DNA of 64,000 nucleotides, from assembly GCF_947179165.1 (NCBI RefSeq), contig NC_077237.1:60309523-60373522 (forward strand), in the 5' to 3' direction. Position 1 is the stretch's first letter. The number at the start of each line of letters is the position of its first letter. Both the position numbers and the translations under genes were made by a program. The stretch comes from Solanum dulcamara (Eukaryota; Streptophyta; Magnoliopsida; Solanales; Solanaceae). The notes under the pieces were generated by a model, which did no database searches, had not been told where the DNA came from, and saw nothing but the letters and a program-made list of their open reading frames with translations. This document shows, one piece after another, positions 48,810 to 59,803 of the stretch.

Positions 48810-49030
48810 GTTATCTACTTCATGCTGATGGCACATTTTCTAATCGACCACCAGCCTGCAACCAATTCACACATGACAAAGCAATACTTGGATATCGATA
48901 CATAGCAGCACCTTTGAATCATGTTCCAGAATTTAGACAGGTAATGGAAAAAAGCAGCAGCTCAGCTTGGAAAGACTAATACTAGAGAGCCATTACCAAA
49001 GTTGAGTACTAGGGAATTAGGTACAAACAC
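48810..49030 (+). pseudogene. Unidentified exon-like coding fragment
   Basis: A plausible splice acceptor (TTGTTTGCAG, ending 48,809) opens a protein-like frame: GYLLHADGTFSNRPPACNQF, then HDKAILGYRYIAAPLNHVPE and FRQVMEK. At a run of six A (48,950-48,955) the frame must slip by one base to keep reading protein-like text, AAAQLGKTNTREPLPKLSTR; without the slip it stops at 48,979. I do not recognise the family. It points toward NHP2 tail to tail and overlaps its probable 3' UTR. It could be a gene fragment captured by a transposon, the relic of a neighbouring host gene, or the last exon of one with an assembly or base error. Confidence 0.45.
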
Positions 49031-49053
49031 CAATATCATAATGTTATTGATAA

Positions 49054-51155
49054 TCAGAACATCGAGGATGCCATTTCACCAACTTCTGATACAACTTGAT
49101 CATAATCTGTTTCCAGTTTCTCTTGATCCTCCTGGCTAAGTTCCCCTTTGGCAGGCTTTGTCTGAACCAAAATACAGCATGTTGGTCTCTTGGTCGCTCC
49201 AGCATTTGCAAGATCCTGAAACAGAGTTGACGAGTTTTCACCATCATAACCACATAAAAACACCTAAAGTTCGTACCGAGCATGGTTCATACACAAAGCA
49301 AGCAGGAAGATCACATGCCTTTGTACAGCAATCACAACATGACTGACTGTTTTAAATTCTGAAACAACACAGCCCTATTATTGAGTTTAAGATGGCCAAC
49401 AAATCCTACCTACTCTAGGAAAGAATGTACTACAAGTATAATGTTTCCTGACAAGAACTAGTGGAATCAAAGGAGTTAACGATATAAAAGACGGGATATA
49501 CAATCCTGATTTCTGACGCAAAATGAAAAGGTTTATACACAAGCACTATAGTAGAGCCAGGTTCAAAGCTGAAAGAAGCTGCAAATAATTAGTGAAAAAA
49601 CAGAAAAGAAGATGTATTTTAAAGCATATAAATTCAACTTACCTCTTTCGAGGAAACGTAGATGTATGGTATATCAGCTTCCTCACACAAGATTGGAACA
49701 TGAGTGATGACATCTATAGGAGATATATTTCCAGCTATAACACACACTCTGTGATCAACAAAAACAAATGGATGATGAGAGATATAGAAATCCACAATCA
49801 GCAACATATGATACAATAAATTTGTATGCAAATGACGAAGAGCAATGCTACATAGCAACTGTTCAAGTGCAGTATCATGGATGAAAAGTGCAAGCAAAAT
49901 TCATAACAAAGTAATTCAATTTCATTATTCGAAAGCAAAATTTAGTGCTGGGAAAAGTTAGCCAGCTATTACATGTTATGATTAGACAATATCGATATAA
50001 CAGCCGAGTGATTACCCTAACTATCCAACTCTTTTTATTCCAACCTCGGTCACTTTAAAATTTATGTCAACTCCCTAGCTGAAGTCTATTTCAGTCACTT
50101 TTAGTATCTCTGTTGTTTGGAAACACTGACAGGCAAATAACATATTAATTAATTATTTGGACAAGAGAGAGGCTGGAATAATTGCCTTGATTTCAAATAG
50201 ACTAAATCCTAATGAATTCCCATTCTTCTCCAATAATTATATGGTGAACAACTTGAAGTTGTACAAATACCCAAATATTTGATAACAAAACATTTCCTAT
50301 TCTCTACTAATATCTACGAATGTATCCAAAGTTCTTTTATGAGTAGATAAAGTTCATTTCAAGGCCCAGGATGGAGGGGCAATATAGTGTGACCATGTCA
50401 TACTATCTAAAAGCATGTTTCACTCAGACCATAAACGCAGGATGCATTAAGCAAGAAATAACCCCTTAAGTCATACAGATGTATGTGTACTAACAACAAA
50501 TACAGAGAAAAAATTTGTTCGATTCCAATTTCATGGAGCCTGTAAGTGATTAAGCTTGAGCCAAGGGTCTTTCAAAAGCCTCTCTCTACCTCCATGTATG
50601 TGTAAACTCTACACTCACCGGACCACATTTGTGGGATTACACGTCTTGTTGTTATAAGTGAGTAAACATTTCCATCAGTGTAGCATTATTCCCTCTCCAT
50701 AAGTCATATTGGATAAATGAGAGCGTAAAAGAAATCTAAAACAAAACCTTAAGTTAAAATGGATCATATTTACCATCAGAAGTACAATAAAAAGGCTGAA
50801 ATATAACACATAATACCCATCAACATGCAGATTAATTCCTTAAAAATGAAATAAACCGAAAAGAATTTGACCAACCCTTTTTGTCCTCGTCGAATACTCT
50901 TCACGACCTCTTTAACGCCCCTCTTCAAGCATTTTTTCTCAGCAGCTGAGATCACAATAAGGTTGAGTGCAATCAAACCACAATATTTAAAAGAGAAACA
51001 GATATATAATTAGTCTAAGGGGTACCTCGCCTAACAAGTTTGAAGATGCGTTTGTTGAGTTTTTTTCCAGCAAGGGGTTTGGCAATAGGAGCTAAAGCAA
51101 AAATCTTCTTCTTCTCCTTTTGTGCACTCTTCTCCACTTCGCTATCGCTACCCAT
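49054..51155 (-). CDS. NHP2: H/ACA ribonucleoprotein complex subunit 2-like protein (NHP2)
   Basis: Four exons on the minus strand: 51,155-51,026, 50,945-50,876, 49,748-49,643 and 49,215-49,054 (stop TGA). All introns (80, 1,127 and 427 nt) have GT...AG ends and the phases join without error, giving 155 aa, the usual plant length. The protein starts MGSDSEVEKSAQKEKKK, a charged N-terminus; the L7Ae/L30e RNA-binding fold spans about residues 22-140, with LAPIAKPLAGKKLNKR, KCLKRGVKEVVKSIRRG, CVIAGNISPIDVITHVPI and EEADIPYIYV. NHP2 binds the kink-turn-like part of H/ACA RNAs with the dyskerin homologue, NOP10 and GAR1 in nucleolus and Cajal bodies, for pseudouridylation and rRNA processing. An in-frame upstream ATG at 51,302 would add 49 residues but is not the family start. 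Two changes at positions I remember as conserved (GVCVIAGN for GLCVIAGN; YVSSKE for YVPSKE) are conservative enough for function. Confidence 0.95.
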
Positions 51156-51290
51156 TTCTCTCTCTTCTCGTACAGGTCTGTTTTTTTCTGGAAAAAAGAA
51201 GAAGCAGGGACTAGGGTTTATCAGGAAGATGAATTGGCTAATTTTGGTTCTAGGGTTTAAGCTCCTCGGCCCCATAAAATTGGGCCGCTG
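51156..51290 (-). promoter_or_regulatory. NHP2 5' UTR and promoter with telo-boxes and a TGGGCC site
   Basis: Two telo-boxes AAACCCTA (minus strand) lie at 51,212-51,219 and 51,251-51,258, and a site-II-like TGGGCC (plus) at 51,281-51,286 is part of the inverted pair GGCCCCATAAAATTGGGCC. This combination is typical of plant ribosome-biogenesis and ribosomal-protein genes, where TCP factors act at site II, and fits coordinated expression in dividing cells. The transcription start is not determined. Confidence 0.7.
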
Positions 51291-51880
51291 TGGGTTTGAC
51301 ATGAGAACCCAACCTAAATTGGCACAAAAGTATTTAATAAAATATGATCTAAAAACAAGGGAAATTTACATAAATGTACTACATTAAAAAAATATTTATC
51401 ATTTATAGCAATAATATTTTTTTTCACTGAACAATTATAATACAATTTTAATACATATTAGCGAGAATAATTTATAAAACTCACATAATACAAGTTTTAT
51501 TCATGGATAATTTATTTATCACATACTTTAATACACTTATAATACATTGTGTCAATTTCTTACCAAACAAGTATAATATATTTCAAAACACTTATAATAT
51601 ATTTATATTGCATGCATAATTCACTTTTAATACATAGTAGATATATCATAATATTGTTATATATTTTTATAAATGATAATAAATAAAATGTATCACTAAA
51701 ATCAGTAATTATTTATTAAAAAGTATTTTTCCTAGTAATTTTTTCTAAAAATAATTAGCACAAATTAGTTTGAAAATTAACGTCTCAATTTAAGGATTGA
51801 TTTTTGGGAAAAGTAAGTCCATGTCCCATAAAAGCAAAATAATTACAGACAAACAATTCATACCCCCAAAGCATGTGACT
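51291..51880. other. AT-rich spacer upstream of NHP2
   Basis: No gene. 51,400-51,690 repeats AATACATTTATAATAC and AATACACTTATAATACATT words, suggesting an eroded AT-rich element. Confidence 0.5.
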
Positions 51881-51886
51881 CGCAAT

Positions 51887-52502
51887 CATGATACCATTGC
51901 AATATCAATATACTGACATTGTATTATTAAGGTTTTCTTCAGTCCATAATGATACCATCATAGTATATCTATATGCTGGCATGGTATCATTGATATCTAC
52001 TTCAATCCTTCAGCGACATCTCCATGATACCATCGTATACTGATATGATATCATTAAATATTGTTTTATATAATTAATAAGACTCCTCAAATCATGTATG
52101 ATACCATCGCAGTATGTGTATATCAATGATGCCATCACATAATATCATATATAATAGCATGATATCAGTCACCAATGAGAAATCCTTCAAGTATATATCA
52201 TATACTGACATGATATCATCACAAATGTTGAATGATACCATCATAGTTTATGTATACCGTGATTGTATCATAAAGGTTTTCCTAAGTCATTTGATATTAC
52301 ACAAATGATACTGCCATAATATATTCGTATATTATCATGATATTGAAAATTCCTAATGAGTCACTTTTAAAATCATCAATGATACCATAACAATATATTG
52401 TATATGTTATGGTATCATTAAGGAATCAAACATTTAAGGAAAATTGCACAAATACTGAATGACACAATCATAGTATATATATATAATGTGATGGTATCAT
52501 AA
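51887..52502 (-). repeat. Palindrome array, block C (inverted orientation)
   Basis: About nine units with arms ATGATACCAT and ATGGTATCATT: 51,887-51,930, 51,948-51,991, 52,023-52,055, 52,099-52,167 (compound), 52,231-52,272, 52,304-52,345, 52,378-52,419 and 52,458-52,500. Spacers contain CTACTTCAATCCTTCAG, the reverse complement of the GAATTGAAGCA-type spacer of blocks A and B, so this block lies in the opposite orientation. The frame at 52,114-52,308 is repeat. Confidence 0.85.
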
Positions 52503-52827
52503 ACGTGAAATGACCCTAGATTAAAGGGGTATCTCGGGTATATATTTGGAGCAAATGGGGTATTTCATGAAATTACTTTAGAATGGGACAATTTCGGATA
52601 ATTCCTTTCAATCTGGCTCTATTTTATGTACTTTCCCTTTATTTTTTTACCAGACACTAATTAGTTTATTTAATTTGTATATTGATTCTAATTAGCCTAT
52701 TTAAAAATGGAAAAAGAATATTTATACCCCAAAAAGAGAAAGTAATTACCCTTAAATTCTCCATTACTTTCATACCTCATTTTTTATTTTAAAATAACAT
52801 AAATTTATTTTAAAATTTGCACGCTGA
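52503..52827. other. AT-rich spacer between palindrome blocks
   Basis: No gene or recognisable element. Short phrases such as TTTCCCTTTATTTTTTTACC only. Confidence 0.5.
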
Positions 52828-53160
52828 TATCATGTCGACATCAGTGCCCACTCAATATGATATCGTCAGGGTATTAATATACTGATGGAGTATCACAGAG
52901 AATTAAGTTCAGTCCTATATGATACCGATATGGTATCAATATACCGATGGAGTATCACAAAGAATAATTTTCTACTAATTTAGAGTTTAATAAATAAGAT
53001 TGTGACTTTAATAATTTTCTCTTAAATGTTTCATTTTTCTTTTTTAAAAAAAAGCGCTCAATCCCATATGATACCGATAGAGTATCAATATACTGATGAA
53101 GTATCACAGAGAATTAAGCTCAATAATATATGATACCGATATACTGATGGAATATCACAG
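52828..53160. repeat. Diverged palindrome block D
   Basis: ATGATACCGATATGGTATCA at about 52,920-52,939 and related units (GCTGATATCATGTCGACATC; ATATGATACCGATAGAGTAT; AATATACTGATGGAGTATCA) alternate with the spacer CACAGAGAATTAAGTTCA. The same GATACC/GGTATC arms as in blocks A-C but with shorter cores. Confidence 0.7.
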
Positions 53161-53334
53161 AAGATTAACTCATAGTAGAGATGCTAACGTCATGTGCGAA
53201 ATAAAAAAGGAGAAAGTGAGGGGTAAGAGGGTAAATAGTTTTGGTCATGGGTTCATTAAGGGTGAATAATTTAGGTTAGGTCCAACTTCGATAAATAGTT
53301 TCACAATAGGGTCTATTTTGTGTAGTTTTCCCTT

Positions 53335-53515
53335 AAAAAATTGCCTCTACTTTTAAGGAATGAATTTTTTTTATTCTTTAATCAACCCATTAAAAAAAAG
53401 GCTATAACCACTTTTAAGGAAGGAAAAAAATATTTTTTATCTCTTAATTAACTCATTAAAAAGGTTGTGACTATTTTTAAGGCATAAAAATATATTTTTA
53501 ATCTTCAATTAACAT
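53335..53515. repeat. Three diverged repeats of about 60 bp
   Basis: Each unit has CTATTTTTAAGG or CTACTTTTAAGG, then an A/T-rich middle and TTAATTAACTCATTAAAAA or a variant. Units begin near 53,345, 53,405 and 53,467. Confidence 0.65.
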
Positions 53516-53578
53516 GTACTGATTATCAAAACTATGTAGGCGTGCATACATTAATGTAGACTATTCTATTATATACAT

Positions 53579-53751
53579 TTGGTTAGTGTACACATAATTG
53601 TCAATTTGTTTCACTTGAGTAGTCACGGCTTGGGGTATCATCCGAAAAGCGGCTCGAAACTCCGCATTAGTCACTTGTTCATTCAAAGGGGCATTCAGAG
53701 CTTGTGGCTCCTCTTCAACATTCCTTCGGATGGGAGCTCTTTATGGAGGCA
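53579..53751 (-). pseudogene. Gypsy gag N-terminal fragment
   Basis: Minus strand from the ATG at about 53,751: MPP, then a TAA where an Arg codon is expected, then RAPIRRNVEEEPQALNAPLN and NAEFRAAFRMIPQAVTTQV. This is the N-terminus of gag proteins of Solanaceae Del/Tekay-type elements. It is cut off at about 53,579 by repetitive DNA. Confidence 0.75.
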
Positions 53752-53953
53752 TGATTCTGTAATCGCAAAGAGAAAACGCTAGAGGAATAAACCTTAGAGT
53801 TCAACTCTATAGCACGATGAAATCATGAAAGAAGTGAAGTATTTCCTAAGATCCTTATAGCCTCCTATTTATAGATGTGGTGTGCTTCACACTAATAAAC
53901 AACATTCTACTCGACGCGGCATGTTAGACTCCCTAAGACACTTGAACCTTGTT

Positions 53954-53963
53954 CTCTGATACC
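53954..53963 (-). other. tRNA-Met primer site of the minus-strand gypsy element
   Basis: Minus strand GGTATCAGAG, inside CAACTCGGTATCAGAGAAC, beside the LTR end CATGACA (53,968). It lies 200 bp upstream of the gag fragment on the same strand, as expected for a 5' LTR-primer-site-gag order. Confidence 0.8.
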
Positions 53964-53967
53964 GAGT

Positions 53968-54845
53968 TGTCATGACTCGACCTAAGGGCTAGTCGTAACA
54001 CGACGATTAGAATCCCGAAGGACCCCAATCAATATTTTTAGCATAACATTCAAAAGCATACATTAGGTGAATAAGCAATAAAGATAAATAAACAAGATCA
54101 AATAGTACGGAAGCATAAACTCAATATAAGCATAAGTCTCGAAATGAGAAAATAACTACATAGACTCTTACTATCTAAAATGCCTATACTACTAGATGGG
54201 GGCGTAAGACAATCTTCTAGCTCACACAAATAGACAATATAAGAGAAATGAAGTAGCGACTGTCAAATATGAAATAATTGTCATGTCCTCAAACTGTGAG
54301 GACTCACCAACAGTAAGCTACTAGCAAGCACTAGCCATGAGCGGAAGGAGGATGAGCGTGATCGTTGGACCCTACATTATGATATAATATAGGGAAAAAA
54401 TATGCGTTAGTATACGAAATGCACTAAGTATGTGAGAAGATGCATAAATAATAAACATAGGACATAATCAATATGAATCATGGGATGCAAGACCAATATC
54501 TTTAAAACATGGATAAAGTCATGAAAGCATTAAAACATTTAACTCATTGGTCAATGCGTCAAAAAATTCATTATCATAAGAACTCATAACTTAACTGAAA
54601 CTGGTGTGGGAATTTTTAATCGACATATAAGACCATGCGAGATAATACATGAAATCTAATGACTCCCACATCGAGACGGGGGAGGCTACCTTGCCCGGGC
54701 ATACTCCGTTAAGTATCTCTTTTAACTTTACTATATGAATCCACTAGCTTCATCATATTGACATCTTTGAACCTACGTCGGCTTTGATTATCAAGGTACG
54801 TGGGATTTCATCCATGGATCTTATTCCATCCATGAAGTCCTGAAG
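53968..54845 (-). mobile_element. Gypsy LTR fragment, minus orientation
   Basis: Starts at the primer site (+ strand TGTCATGACTCGACCTAAGG) and runs right through CCTACATTATGATATAATAT and ACATATAAGACCATGCGAGA, text shared with 55,894-58,078. It breaks near 54,845, where the sequence switches to the opposite orientation. Confidence 0.7.
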
Positions 54846-55893
54846 ATTTCTCCTTTTTTCTATCAATTTTAATTTAATAATTATAGGATTTTGATCAATT
54901 TACATTGAGTTAGTTCAATTATTCTATTATTCAATTTCAATGAACTATTCATGCATGATTTAAGTTCCATTACATGTTTTCAACAAGTTTTGCAAGGACC
55001 CGTGTATTATGTTATGAAATTCAAGTTCTAAACTAAAAATTTATGATCAATAATTTATGAATGCTTTATGAAAGTTATGAACTACGTTTTCAAGTATGTT
55101 TCAAGCAAGTAACCATGAATTGTGAAAGGCTTTATCACAATATGCAAGAAATTATGTTTTCGGTTGCTTAGAAAGGTAAGTGTCCACATGTTATGATATG
55201 ATCATAGTTTCCAAGGAGCTAATATTATTATGCTTTTTTATAAATGTGGATCAGTACTTAATTGTCTTTTCTAATGATTATGTTTTTCATGTATTCTGTT
55301 GGGATTGCCTTAGTACCGAGAGAACTCTGTAGTGGGGATCCACGAGGGAATCCTAGTAGCAACCCTTAGTTCCAAACTACATCGACCATAGGTGTCTTTA
55401 TGTCCTACCTAGTAGATCCACATATAGCTCATATTCATGTTTATACAAAGTCTATCTTGACATGGAGCCTCTCTCTTTTGAGTGTGGGAGTTACATCTGA
55501 TTCCATGTTATAGCTCACATGATCTTAAATATTGGTTAAGGTTAATATCCCACATATGTATAAGCTATATCTACAATTTCTAAATGATGTTTTATGATGC
55601 ATTGACCTCATTACATGTTTTCAAGTGTTTTCAAGTTTTATCTTATGTTTTCACGTTATTTGGTCATGCATCACATGTTCATATTGAATATGTCCTATTG
55701 TTCTTGTTCATGCATATTTCTCACATACTTAGTACATTCCATCTACTAACATATACTTTTACCTATAAAATATCATAATGTAGGGTTTGGCGATCACTCG
55801 ACGCATCCCGCTCGTGGCTAGATTTGGAGCTTTACTTTCTTATTGTTGGTAAGTCCTCATGTTTCAAGGACACGTCATCTATAATTCCTTATA
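54846..55893 (+). mobile_element. Gypsy LTR fragment, plus orientation
   Basis: Reads as the reverse complement of parts of the neighbouring LTRs: CTCACATACTTAGTACATTC, ATAATGTAGGGTTTGGCGAT and GTAAGTCCTCATGTTTCAAG, with TATCTTGACATGGAGCCTCT. It forms a head-to-head arrangement with 53,968-54,845 and is cut at 55,893 by the next LTR. Confidence 0.65.
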
Positions 55894-58078
55894 TGTCACT
55901 ATCCGACCTAGGGCATAGTCATAAATGACGATCGAAACCTCGAAGGGCGACAATCAAGCCTCTTGTACATATCATAAGCATACATAAGGTAAAATATAAA
56001 AGCGGAAACATCATAGGAGAGTCTAAAACCATGAATAGAAATCTGAAAATATTTTATGACAACATAGACTCAAACATATGTCCAACTAGATGCCTCTAAA
56101 CATGAGTATGGGCGGGGGCTAAGACATGTCCCTAGCTCACCCTCAATATACACCGTAAACAAAAGTCTTTTGAAAAAAAAATAGTAACCAACTTAAAACC
56201 AATCCCTGGTCAATGAGGACTCACCACAACACCGTCGGATAGAAAATGCCTACTAGTTACGTAGACAATTAGGATCTTCAACCTCAATCCCTATATTATG
56301 AGACAATGTAGGCAAACATATGCATTAGTACGTTGGAATGTACTAAGTATGAGGGCGTGACATGCAATATAAATCATGGAATGCAAAGGTCAAGTAAATC
56401 ACATGATAGGTTGGAATACATAAAGTCATGAGAAAATCTTATTGACCAAAGCATTATAAAAATATAAATTTAAAATCATAACATACTTAAGAGATCTTAC
56501 ATATGTGGGATAGTAACCATAACCGATAATAAGACCATGCGAGCTATACCATGGAATCCCAATGTTGCCCCTATATCGAAGGAAAGGGGGAGACTACTTG
56601 CCAAGGTAGAATCTTACATGCCTAGGTGGATCCACTAAGCGGTCGTGTGAACCGGGTACTCACCTCCAGTTCTTAGACTCAGATACTCACCTCCAAGCCT
56701 TGATATTTCGGGTACTCACCTCGTAGAGATTTGGGTATTTTCCTTTAACCCTTTTGTTCCTATGGTGGCACGCAGTTATGTGATAAGAGACTTTATATAA
56801 GGACCCCTTATTTCGAGCCCCTACCTCAAGTCTACATTCGGTTCTAAGTCAAATCTCATAGAATACATACATAATATAAAATTTTAATTTCATATATCAT
56901 AGTCATGATCATAGGTTTGAAATCATAAAGTAGCTCATTTTCATAACATACTTGTAATGTGAGAATTATCCTTTCATCATTACAATCATATTTGTATAAT
57001 TCATATCGTTAGGCCTTAAGTCACCACATAGGGCCCTAAGTCACCTTACTTCATAACTTGCATGAAATTCTACAATTTGCATGAAAATCATCATTCAAAA
57101 CATACTTATAGTCCATGATCATAGTTGAAATACATAATCATAATTCATACTTGGAAATTCATGATCATAACTTATACTTGAAATTAGGATAAGACATGAA
57201 TGCATGATCAATTAACTTGAAAATCATGAAATTAACTTGAAGATATGCATGATCATAAACTTCATATCAGCCCATACATAATTCATATAGATAATATCAT
57301 TTGGAAGTATAATTGAAAATACTCATAATTTACACCATGAATCCTAGAAATCAAAATAGGAGAATTCATGGGAAAACTCTTCAATTTAATTCAATAACCA
57401 TCAATTTATATCAAAATAGATTCATGATCATTCTTTAAATCAAAATTCATGCAATTGGAATAGAGATCACAAAACTCATAAAATACAATACTTTAATTTA
57501 ATAAAAACCTTGAGAAATTGATTGGGTTTAATGAATGAAAGGATCCATGAATCAATACCCACATACCTTGAGTGAGAACACCAATTAATTTTGAATAACT
57601 TGAGAGTTTTGATGGAGAAATTGAGTGAATTTGCTTGAAGTTTTCAATGAAAACCCTTGAGAGCCTTTTTGTAAAGGGAGAAATATTTGATAGATGAATT
57701 GTAGAAGAATGAATAGAATTAGAGATTTAGGTTAATTTATAGAGTTGAATTAGGTCCTAAAAACATCCAGGTTCATTAACTAATCATTTGGAAAAGTCTA
57801 AAACGCCCCTTAAAAAACTCAATTCGGCCAGAAGACCTTCCTAGGTCCACGACGCGGTCCTGTCGCGGACCACATTATTTTGTGAATTCTTCTAAAATCT
57901 TTCTTCTGATCTACGGGTCCTAAAAATCAATCGAAACTATTTTCCCACAGGTTTTGACCCCCTGATCGATATTCCAAACTCAGTTTTTTCAAAAAGATTA
58001 AGGATAATGCATTACATGAGAGGCCTATTTTCAAGGCATTCTTAAGGTATTTTGTGGATATTTTTGAGGGATGTTACA
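55894..58078 (-). mobile_element. Ty3/gypsy LTR, 2,185 bp, probably solo
   Basis: TGTCACTATCCGACCTAGGG at 55,894 and GAGGGATGTTACA ending at 58,078 give TG...CA termini. No primer site or gag lies at either side, so it appears solo. Flanking TTATA and CTATT are not a clean duplication. It contains three GGTACTCACCTC-type repeats near 56,655-56,725 and a CGACGCGGTCCTGTCGCGGAC palindrome-like stretch near 57,850. Same family as 44,997-47,140. Confidence 0.75.
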
Positions 58079-58381
58079 CTATTTAGTTACGATGTCACAT
58101 GGAATACAATCTTAGTGTATTTCATCTATTGATTACAATTTTGAGTCTATCTTACTCTGTTACTGTGATTACAATTACTAATAACTAAGTCAAAACAAAT
58201 AACCCCCCCATTTACTTTATGCATTTTTACTTTCTAGAAATATGAACTACAACTGAATATAAGTGCTAGTAGATGTATTTCCTCCGTATCCCCTGTGGGA
58301 TCAACCTCAACTCTAGTTGGATTTTATATTTGAAAACGACCTCTTTATACTTCTTAATTGAGGTATATGTTTGGTGTATCA
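58079..58381 (+). mobile_element. End of an Athila-like LTR
   Basis: CCCCTGTGGGATCAACCTCA, then TATATTTGAAAACGACCTC and GTTTGGTGTATCA, is the characteristic 3' end of Athila-type LTRs just before the primer site. Only about 300 bp are present; the upstream part is missing or replaced by the preceding LTR. Confidence 0.7.
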
Positions 58382-58384
58382 AAT

Positions 58385-58404
58385 TTTGGCACCGTTACTG
58401 GGAA
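58385..58404 (+). other. Athila-type primer-binding site
   Basis: TTTTGGCACCGTTACTGGGA resembles TTTTGGCGCCGTTGCCGGGG, which I recall as the Athila primer site (assigned to tRNA-Asp). Both differences are G-to-A or C-to-T. Confidence 0.7.
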
Positions 58405-58499
58405 GTACGAATTTCAAATATTTTATTAGTATTTATTTTAGTTTGTAGTTCAATATCCTAATTTAAATTTTTGTTTATTATTTTTGTCCTTGAAGGATA

Positions 58500-58870
58500 C
58501 ATTTTAGTGCATTCCAAGTACCCGAAGTAAGGGTGAACTGTTAATTCCTTACGATCCTGAGCTTGAAAAGTCCATTCGCAGTAAAAAGGAATTCACAGGA
58601 GCGTTAAACACTGAGGTTGAGAGAGATTGTTGAGGCTCAGGATAGGAAAATATTGCCCTTGGTAACAACAACAATATGGGGATGATACAAGTGATGATGA
58701 GGATAAGGAGCAAAATTCTAACAAAGGTAGCAATAATGAGGAGGATAGTGAAAATAATATCGAGTGATCTACAAATGAGAGAAAAAGTGATTCGACTACT
58801 CATCACCGCCTAATCTAGCTTCTCCAAAATAGGTGGGCAGTGCCTGGGTCAAGGGAAATATATGATTATG
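58500..58870 (+). pseudogene. Athila-like gag N-terminal remnant
   Basis: The + strand text translates in patches to a gag start: ELLIPYDPELEKSIR-like, then KKEFTGALNTEVERDC, followed by a stop in TGTTGAGGCTC (58,628-58,638). The rest is frameshifted. It sits about 100 bp after the primer site, as expected. No intact frame. Confidence 0.55.
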
Positions 58871-59645
58871 GTATTTACAAAAAATACTAGTGATTTGGGT
58901 AAAAGGGCAATCGTAACTAAGATACGGGTCATATCAAACAATCTTACAGCGATGCTAGAGCTTAAAGAGGTGTTAGACAGGTATCATTTCAAATGGATGA
59001 CCCTATGTCACAGGTATTATGGGTTGCATCTCACACTGAGTTCTATGCTTCATATGTTTCCACTTTGGTAAATTCTGTAGAGGAAGATACATCAAATAAA
59101 AAAAAGAAAGAGGCAGCAATGTGATTACCACCACTAGAGCATGTCCAGGTTCGTGGGGTGAGTGTTGAAATCTCAAAGATGACCATTCTCTAATTTTTGT
59201 ACGGACCACTACCTAGTGAAGAGTGATATCTAAATGGAAAATATGGAAGATAGGACAGGTATTCTGAAATGGATCACACATGTTATTGTTGTTGATGGGG
59301 GCTGAGGCATCATGGGTCATAAATCTAAAGAAACCAATCATTAAAGCTTCACTATTTTTTGCGGCCGAATTTTGGTGGGCAGCTATACGTGCATGATTGA
59401 GGTCGACGGTGAATGTTAACAACCTTCACCTTTTGCAAGCATCACTTGTTGCTTGTATCATGTCCTTTTATGCACTGAATGTGGGTCATTTGACAACGAC
59501 TAAGATTAGGGACAGATCCTTTAATGAAAAAGCTGGCCTTCCATTTTCATGTTTGATTCGGGTATTGTGTGAGCATGCTAGGGTACCTATAAAGTACCAT
59601 ATGATCGCCAAACCACTACGACTAAATTTACAAGTGTCTCACTGA
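58862..59645 (+). pseudogene. Putative plant transposon protein domain remnant
   Basis: Patches on the + strand: FAAEFWWAAIRA (59,358-59,395), a TGA, then the open frame 59,397-59,645 with LQASLVACIMSFYALNVGHL, KAGLPFSCLIRVLCEHARVP. This resembles the 'putative plant transposon protein' domain common in Solanaceae repeats (C-terminal part). 58,862-59,071 lies upstream (VLDRYHFKWMTLCHRYYG) and is not recognised. The function of this domain is unknown. Confidence 0.5.
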
Positions 59646-59803
59646 TAAAAGATCTGGATAACCCACTATATAAAAAAATCAGTTTCGACATCGATGAACT
59701 GGATAACCCACTGTATAAGGTAAAATCAGTTCAGACCATACTTGTAGCAACCAGTGCCTCTAGATCACCTCCTACAACTATATCTTTGGAGGGGACAACC
59801 ACA

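Noticed and set aside
51156..51302. Longer NHP2 with 49 extra N-terminal residues
   Set aside because: The in-frame upstream ATG lies in the promoter/5' UTR with telo-boxes. Plant NHP2 proteins start at MGSD-like sequence, and the 155-aa product has the family length.
44997..58078. The two related LTRs as the two ends of one element
   Set aside because: The DNA between them holds NHP2, palindrome blocks and pieces of another gypsy element, with no internal gag-pol order and no primer site next to the left LTR.
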